Positions 6,783 to 10,443 of a DNA stretch of 10,443 nucleotides are shown in pieces. This DNA comes from a bacterium. GTDB lineage: Bacteria > Patescibacteriota > Dojkabacteria > JAKAPS01 > JAJZLI01. The stretch covers positions 14,865-25,307 of the forward strand of contig JAJZLI010000059.1 of NCBI GenBank assembly GCA_021803645.1, read 5' to 3'. The first letter of the stretch is position 1. Each line of letters starts with the position of its first letter. A model generated the notes under the pieces. The model made no database searches. It was not told where the DNA came from and worked only from the letters and a program-made list of their open reading frames with translations. The position numbers and the translations under genes were made by a program.

Positions 6783-7871
6783 ATGGATGAAATAAAAAGT
6801 AGAATCTCTAGGATTAAATCGGGTATTGAATCTTTGAAATCAAGTATAAATTTCCCTGATATAGAAAGAGAGTTAGATGCCCTTCAAGTACAGTCTGTTG
6901 CATCAGATTTTTGGGAGGATTCCTCAAAAGCTACCATTGTGCTTAAGAGGATTACATCTCTTCAGGAAGAAGTGTCACAAATATCTTCTCTTGAAGATGA
7001 CTTGCGTAATTTAGAAGAAATTCTATCTCTTCAGTCTGAGGGTGATTTTTCTGTTTTTGCAGATGATATAGCAAGTGATATTAGCAGAGTAGAAAAAAAG
7101 TTTGATGAGATTGAGTTCAAAACATACCTATCTGGAAAGTTTGATAGGAATAATGCAATACTGTCTATTCATGCAGGACAAGGTGGTACAGAGGCAATGG
7201 ATTGGACAGATATGTTGTTTAGAATGTATACTAGGTATTTTGATTCAAAAGGATGGGGGTATGAGGTTACAGATATGATACATGGAGGAGAAGCTGGCAT
7301 CAGTAGTGTGAGTATGGAAGTCTATGCTAATTATGCATTTGGATACTTGAAGAGAGAGTCTGGTACTCATAGGTTAGTTAGGGTATCTCCTTTTAATGCT
7401 CAAGGATTGAGACAAACCTCATTTGCACTAGTTGAGGTGATGCCTATTATTGAAGATAATTCTGAGATAGAAATTAAAGATGATGATATTGAATTTTCGG
7501 CAACACGAGGAGGAGGTCCAGGTGGACAGAATGTAAATAAGGTGAATACTAAGGTTACAATTAAACATATTCCTACAGGTATTGTTGTTACAACAGCTTC
7601 TGAAAGATCACAAGTTCAAAACAGAGAGTTTGCAATGAAGAAACTTAGAGCACTGCTTTATAAGAGGGAAGAAGAAAGGTTAGATAAGGAAATGTCTGAG
7701 CTTAAGGGTGAGCATAAGATTGCCATGTGGGGAAATCAAATACGTAATTATGTTCTGCATCCATATAAGCTTGTTAAAGACTTAAGGACTGATGTAGAGA
7801 CAACCAATGCCGATGGTGTCCTGAATGGTGACTTGGATCAATTTATATACCCTGAATTAAAGTTAAAGTAA
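6783..7871 (+). CDS. prfB: Peptide chain release factor 2
   Basis: A 362-residue class I release factor that ends translation at UGA and UAA. The codon-reading tripeptide SPF is at 202-204 (RF2-type, not the PxT of RF1) and the peptidyl-tRNA hydrolysis motif GGQ at 247-249, in GGPGGQNVNK. The N-terminal helical domain (1-115) and the domain 2/4 core are complete, and the length is normal for the family. The gene runs in one frame from ATG, so the in-frame UGA and +1 programmed frameshift that autoregulate many prfB genes near codon 25 are absent. An SPF-type RF2 agrees with TGA being a stop in this organism. No Shine-Dalgarno site precedes the ATG, which lies 7 nt after the receiver stop. Confidence 0.97.
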   Translation: MDEIKSRISRIKSGIESLKSSINFPDIERELDALQVQSVASDFWEDSSKATIVLKRITSLQEEVSQISSLEDDLRNLEEILSLQSEGDFSVFADDIASDISRVEKKFDEIEFKTYLSGKFDRNNAILSIHAGQGGTEAMDWTDMLFRMYTRYFDSKGWGYEVTDMIHGGEAGISSVSMEVYANYAFGYLKRESGTHRLVRVSPFNAQGLRQTSFALVEVMPIIEDNSEIEIKDDDIEFSATRGGGPGGQNVNKVNTKVTIKHIPTGIVVTTASERSQVQNREFAMKKLRALLYKREEERLDKEMSELKGEHKIAMWGNQIRNYVLHPYKLVKDLRTDVETTNADGVLNGDLDQFIYPELKLK

Positions 7872-7878
7872 TCCTATA

Positions 7879-7887
7879 TGGTACAAT
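7879..7887 (+). promoter_or_regulatory. Extended -10 promoter of the 73-residue gene
   Basis: TGGTACAAT (TGn plus TACAAT, 5/6) spans 7879-7887 and ends 9 nt before the ATG at 7897. It lies in the 25-bp gap after prfB and predicts a leader of about 2-3 nt. Confidence 0.55.
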
Positions 7888-7896
7888 ATACCTACT

Positions 7897-8118
7897 ATGG
7901 AGATTTTAAAAGATGATACTCTTCCAGTTCCAGATAAGCAAGGTAATGGGTGCTTTGTAATTGGTAGTATAAAAGATGGCCACAGAAGATTAATGTATTA
8001 TAGTCAAGGTAAGCCTGTAGATGTTTGTTCTACTACTACTACAGCTCCAGTTAAAGAGGATAGTCTTTTTTCTGAAATTGACGAGCTTTGTAAAATGGTA
8101 AATGGTCCACATATTTGA
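7897..8118 (+). CDS. Small protein of unknown function
   Basis: A 73-residue protein with no membrane segment. I do not recognise a family. Visible features are a possible beta hairpin (about 17-37, GNGCFVIG then RRLMYYSQG), a run of four Thr (46-49), a short acidic helix (56-67) and three Cys (19, 44, 65) without a metal-site pattern. It has its own extended -10 box and its codons end in T about twice as often as in A, like other plus-strand genes to its left, which supports it being a genuine gene. Nothing nearby indicates a role. Confidence 0.7.
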   Translation: MEILKDDTLPVPDKQGNGCFVIGSIKDGHRRLMYYSQGKPVDVCSTTTTAPVKEDSLFSEIDELCKMVNGPHI

Positions 8119-8209
8119 TATATGTCCTTCATTCTTCATAAATACGATATTATAATCTGAAATACAATATAGATAATTGAAGTTGTATTCATTATTATGG
8201 GTAATGCAT

Positions 8210-8230
8210 AGATTTAATTTACATAAATCT
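8210..8230. repeat. Inverted repeat around the -35 of the CAP-protein gene
   Basis: AGATTTA (8210-8216) and TAAATCT (8224-8230) are perfect inverted arms around a 7-nt centre that contains the -35 hexamer TTTACA. The placement would suit a repressor operator. It also overlaps the dif-like sequence at 8216-8245. Confidence 0.4.
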
Positions 8231-8245
8231 GTAATTCTTGTAATA
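8216..8245 (-). other. Weak dif/cer-like XerCD site candidate
   Basis: On the minus strand TTATGTAAATT (8226-8216) matches the conserved XerD-side arm of dif closely (10/11 to the Bacillus subtilis arm and 9/11 to the Escherichia coli arm as I recall them). Upstream, TATTACAAGAA (8245-8235) matches the B. subtilis XerC-side arm at 7/11. The centre would be 8 nt, as in the plasmid site cer, not the 6 nt of chromosomal dif. In such AT-rich DNA this could be chance. Confidence 0.2.
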
Positions 8246-8246
8246 T
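8218..8246 (+). promoter_or_regulatory. Promoter of the CAP-protein operon
   Basis: TTTACA (8218-8223, 5/6) and TAATAT (8241-8246, 4/6) are separated by 17 nt. The -10 ends 7 nt before the ATG at 8254, predicting a leaderless transcript. The -35 lies in the centre of an inverted repeat. Confidence 0.45.
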
Positions 8247-8253
8247 ATTACTC

Positions 8254-9024
8254 ATGTTTGATAAACTTTTCTCTCCTATATTTCCAACTAAGTCAAATGG
8301 GTTTTCCTCTCCCCTCCTTGGTGTAAGAGCGCTACTTACATATGCAATCTTCCTATTTTTTATAAATGTAATTTTATCTCCGTTTGTTTATGGGGCAACA
8401 ATAACATCATCTAGTATATTTACTCAAATTAATAAAGATAGATCAGATAAATCATTACCTAGTTTTACTCTAGTTTCGTCATTAACAAAGTCAGCAGAAA
8501 ATATTGCCAATGATATGTTTACATACCAATACTTTGGAGAGATTAACCCTGTAAAAAACACCTCATATCTATCTTTTATAAGTACAAAAAATTTAAGTAA
8601 TGTTAATGAGATTATTGCTAAAAACTTTGTTTCATATAATGACATAAATAATTACCTGGAAAATTCTTATCAGAGTGAAATATTTTCTAAAAAAGATAAT
8701 GTAGTTGGAATTGCAGTAGTGAGTGGGGTACTTGATGGTAATAGCACAAATTTAATAGTTATCATAACAGGATATATACCAAAGGTATCTTCTTCTCCTT
8801 TGCCATTTTTTAATAAAATTACAAATGACTTTATAAATTATAAAATTATTACATATACAGACCTTATATTTGTAATATTTATATCATTACTACTTTTATC
8901 TGATGTTGTCATCTCATATATTTGGAATATAAGTAAAGAAAGAATGATATCTTCAGTACATCTGATACTTTCAGCAATAACACTCACTGCAATACTTACA
9001 ATTATTATAGGAGTAATAATATGA
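8254..9024 (+). CDS. Membrane-anchored CAP (SCP/PR-1) domain protein lacking active-site histidines
   Basis: A 256-residue protein with an N-terminal membrane or signal segment (about 23-47), an outside CAP-like domain (about 50-175) and two C-terminal membrane helices (about 202-223 and 233-256). The CAP pattern is visible as INKDR (59-63), LTKSAENIANDM (77-88), YFGEINP (93-99), NEIIA (118-122), YLENSYQS (134-141) and a VVGIAVV strand (150-156). The acidic residue E119 is kept, but the first conserved His is replaced near Glu96 and the second near Ser141. The usual His/Glu metal cavity is therefore broken and a binding rather than catalytic role is likely. The family assignment rests on pattern only. 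It overlaps the next gene by 4 bp (ATGA). Confidence 0.78.
   Translation: MFDKLFSPIFPTKSNGFSSPLLGVRALLTYAIFLFFINVILSPFVYGATITSSSIFTQINKDRSDKSLPSFTLVSSLTKSAENIANDMFTYQYFGEINPVKNTSYLSFISTKNLSNVNEIIAKNFVSYNDINNYLENSYQSEIFSKKDNVVGIAVVSGVLDGNSTNLIVIITGYIPKVSSSPLPFFNKITNDFINYKIITYTDLIFVIFISLLLLSDVVISYIWNISKERMISSVHLILSAITLTAILTIIIGVII
9009..9013 (+). promoter_or_regulatory. Shine-Dalgarno site for the polytopic membrane gene
   Basis: AGGAG lies 7 nt before the ATG at 9021, inside the end of the CAP gene. It is the only good Shine-Dalgarno match I found at a start codon in this window, and the start belongs to an internal gene of an operon. It also encodes Gly-Val of the upstream protein, so chance is possible. 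Confidence 0.45.
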
Positions 9025-9845
9025 GATACTTACTAAAGTATGACGTAGAAATACTATCAACTGTAGTTTTTGTTGTACTACAAACACTACTGTTTGTACT
9101 ACTTGCATCCACCACCATAACTATCATAGTCTATATACTTATATCATCAATAATTATTATTACGGCAATTATTGATGGCAATAGACAGTTTAAAAAACAT
9201 ATACAGCAGATTGAGCTAGAAAGTATTACTACAGAAGATCAGAACATATATACATATCACCAAGTTATTTTGCCAATAGCTTTATATATAGGGACAGTAA
9301 GTTTCTTGATGCTGCAGAATTTAAATATAGTAGCCTCAGAAATTACAATAATTATAACGTCAATACTTTTATATACTCTACTGAAAAGGATTGATACATA
9401 TATGGACACTTTCAATATTGAAGAATCTACTCACTATTTATTTAATGGGATTAAAATATATATATTTTTTATTCTTACTTATTCATTCTTAGAAATATCA
9501 TCTTCTATGAATGTGTCTATGATATATTCTATATTGTTTATATTTATTCTCTCTTTATCACTTCTTCTTTTATTGATACAGAGAAATAAGCAATTTGTTA
9601 GTGGTACAGTAATCTTTGCAATCATTTCTGCTATTGTTATTACTGCATCGGGAGTTGGAGTACGCTTTACTATAAGGAATACCTTGGTTGAGTCGTTTAT
9701 TACAACGGGTATTTTTTACCTATCATCTGCAGTTATGCATCACAAAATGGAGGGGAAATTAAGCAGAAATCTCTTAATTGAGTACTCATTGATACTTATT
9801 ATTATGCTTCTTATTATAAAAGGAATTGTAGGAATCTATCAATAA
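9021..9845 (+). CDS. Polytopic membrane protein of unknown function (about nine helices)
   Basis: A 274-residue, Ile/Leu-rich protein. Hydrophobic segments fall roughly at 10-29, 32-51, 81-98, 103-121, 144-160, 167-186, 194-212, 222-238 and 253-272. A polar loop of about 28 residues (52-79) is rich in Gln, Glu and Lys, and a short loop carries HHKMEGK (240-246). I recognise no transporter or enzyme signature. Its ATG overlaps the stop of the CAP gene (ATGA), so it should be made with that protein and may work with it at the membrane. Its codons prefer A at the third position, unlike the UbiA-family membrane gene on the same strand. It ends 2 bp before the convergent protease gene. Confidence 0.85.
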   Translation: MRYLLKYDVEILSTVVFVVLQTLLFVLLASTTITIIVYILISSIIIITAIIDGNRQFKKHIQQIELESITTEDQNIYTYHQVILPIALYIGTVSFLMLQNLNIVASEITIIITSILLYTLLKRIDTYMDTFNIEESTHYLFNGIKIYIFFILTYSFLEISSSMNVSMIYSILFIFILSLSLLLLLIQRNKQFVSGTVIFAIISAIVITASGVGVRFTIRNTLVESFITTGIFYLSSAVMHHKMEGKLSRNLLIEYSLILIIMLLIIKGIVGIYQ

Positions 9846-9847
9846 CT

Positions 9848-10443
9848 CTAAAATGCAATTGCAACAAAAATATTTCCAGATTCATAATTAAACCCACCCA
9901 TATTCTGACCAAAAGTCAGATTTGGTCCAAACCATGGATCTTGCATATTTCCAGAGGACCCTAATGGTCCCGTTAAAACTACAAAGTGCGTCCCAAAAGG
10001 ATTATCTGGGACATAAAAACCTACTACCACAGGATTAGACATAGATGCATATGCATCTATTAAATTGATAGATGCACTATTTCCCCATGTAGCATCCTGA
10101 ATTCCTGGAAAATTATTAAAAATTGTGCCATTATAATCCCAATACTCGGAAGAATTTACAGAGTAGGGATTATATCCTGTATTTCCAATAATATTTTCAG
10201 CAATTATTGCGGCAATCAAAGAACAACCAGCATTCTCATATGTATAACCTGTACCAGCAAGATCTGCTGATCCCCAACTAGGACATTCTTGAGAATAATA
10301 AGGTCCTTCCTGGCATGGAACATTCTGTGGCAGGATACCTGGAGTACCTGACTGCAACTCAAGAGCACTGATCTGTGATAATACGTTCTGAAGTTGGTTA
10401 CTATAAGAAGAATTGAGACTGTTTAAACTATTATTATCGTTTA
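9848..10443 (-). CDS. C39-like (papain-fold) cysteine peptidase, 5' end beyond the window
   Basis: The frame stays open to the right edge of the window, so the start is missing; a TTG at 10357 is probably internal. The N-terminal part visible (28 residues before that TTG) is Asn/Ser/Gln/Leu-rich with heptad-like spacing, suggesting a coiled coil. Counting from the TTG codon, the peptidase domain has YYSQ (20-23, Gln of the oxyanion hole), GCSLIA (44-49, nucleophile Cys45), THFVVLTG (123-130, His124) and DPWFG (140-144, Asp140), the order seen in peptidase C39-like family 2 domains. It lacks an ABC transporter module in the visible part. In secreted proteins such domains cut peptides or cell-wall cross-links; the substrate here is unknown. 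Confidence 0.85.
   Translation of the reverse strand, partial: NDNNSLNSLNSSYSNQLQNVLSQISALELQSGTPGILPQNVPCQEGPYYSQECPSWGSADLAGTGYTYENAGCSLIAAIIAENIIGNTGYNPYSVNSSEYWDYNGTIFNNFPGIQDATWGNSASINLIDAYASMSNPVVVGFYVPDNPFGTHFVVLTGPLGSSGNMQDPWFGPNLTFGQNMGGFNYESGNIFVAIAF

Larger units (their letters stand above)
8119..8253. other. 135-bp gene-free gap, candidate replication-terminus region
   Basis: The longest gene-free stretch inside the window. It holds a TATAAT at 8151-8156, a 7-bp inverted repeat with a 17-nt loop region (AATACAA near 8162-8168 and TTGTATT near 8183-8189), a 7-bp inverted repeat at 8210-8230 and the promoter of the next gene. The preference for T- or A-ending codons reverses across it (see findings). 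No DnaA boxes or tRNA are seen. A sequence loosely like dif lies at 8216-8245. Confidence 0.35.

Noticed and set aside
8197..8211. Four-codon mini reading frame (ATG to TAG), a possible leader peptide.
   Set aside because: Too short and without a clear promoter or attenuator structure around it.
8119..8253. Replication origin in the gene-free gap.
   Set aside because: No DnaA boxes are seen and no dnaA or dnaN is nearby; the direction of the T-to-A bias change fits a terminus better.
8424..8645. Minus-strand open frame of 73 codons inside the CAP gene.
   Set aside because: It is fully antisense to a gene with a recognisable domain pattern, with no promoter and no motif.
9854..9863. Perfect 10-bp palindrome TGCAATTGCA at the end of the protease gene.
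   Set aside because: It lies within coding sequence, with no T-tract or second copy noticed; a chance palindrome is likely.
1..10443. CRISPR arrays, insertion sequences, tRNA or rRNA genes and riboswitches.
   Set aside because: I found no repeated spacer-like units, transposase genes, terminal repeats or RNA gene signatures.

Overview
The window is an AT-rich, very compact stretch of bacterial chromosome using the standard bacterial code: TGA, TAA and TAG all end genes, and a UGA-reading release factor 2 is encoded. Short single-domain proteins, receiver-only response regulators, a short S20, a cysteine protease with an N-terminal coiled coil, almost no 5' leaders or Shine-Dalgarno sites, and 2-4 bp gaps between convergent genes suggest a member of the Candidate Phyla Radiation (Patescibacteria). 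That placement is inference, not proof.

Layout. A promoter near 197 drives a lone receiver protein (215-619). A minus-strand operon (2018 down to 546) follows. It holds an unrecognised protein that may be a degenerate kinase, then a Bud32/RIO-like kinase split into two frames at an A8 run (1256-1263). The kinase tail overlaps the receiver gene antisense. A divergent promoter region (2019-2102) starts rpsT-lepA (2103-4121), which abut exactly. Convergent to lepA is a membrane-anchored CE4 polysaccharide deacetylase (4126-5349). From the same 65-bp intergenic region, a UbiA-family prenyltransferase resembling decaprenyl-phosphate phosphoribosyltransferase (5415-6347) runs the other way. Next come a second receiver protein and prfB (6389-7871), apparently co-transcribed, and an unknown 73-residue protein (7897-8118). 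A 135-bp gene-free gap (8119-8253) follows, then a two-gene envelope operon: a CAP-domain protein lacking the usual histidines (8254-9024) and a roughly nine-helix membrane protein (9021-9845). The window ends inside a minus-strand C39-like cysteine protease (9848-10443).

Three themes stand out. First, nearly every transcription-unit head has a TATAAT-like -10 box ending 6-12 nt before its start codon, so transcripts should be leaderless or nearly so; this also fixes three start codons downstream of the longest reading frame. Second, the kinase reads as one 319-residue protein if one A is added, or -1 slippage occurs, at the A8 run. Third, the strand bias in T- versus A-ending codons reverses near 8.1-8.3 kb, where the gap holds an inverted repeat and a weak dif-like sequence, so this may be a replication terminus. 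Functionally the window mixes translation (S20, EF4, RF2), signalling (two receivers, one kinase) and cell-envelope genes (deacetylase, prenyltransferase, CAP protein, polytopic protein, protease).
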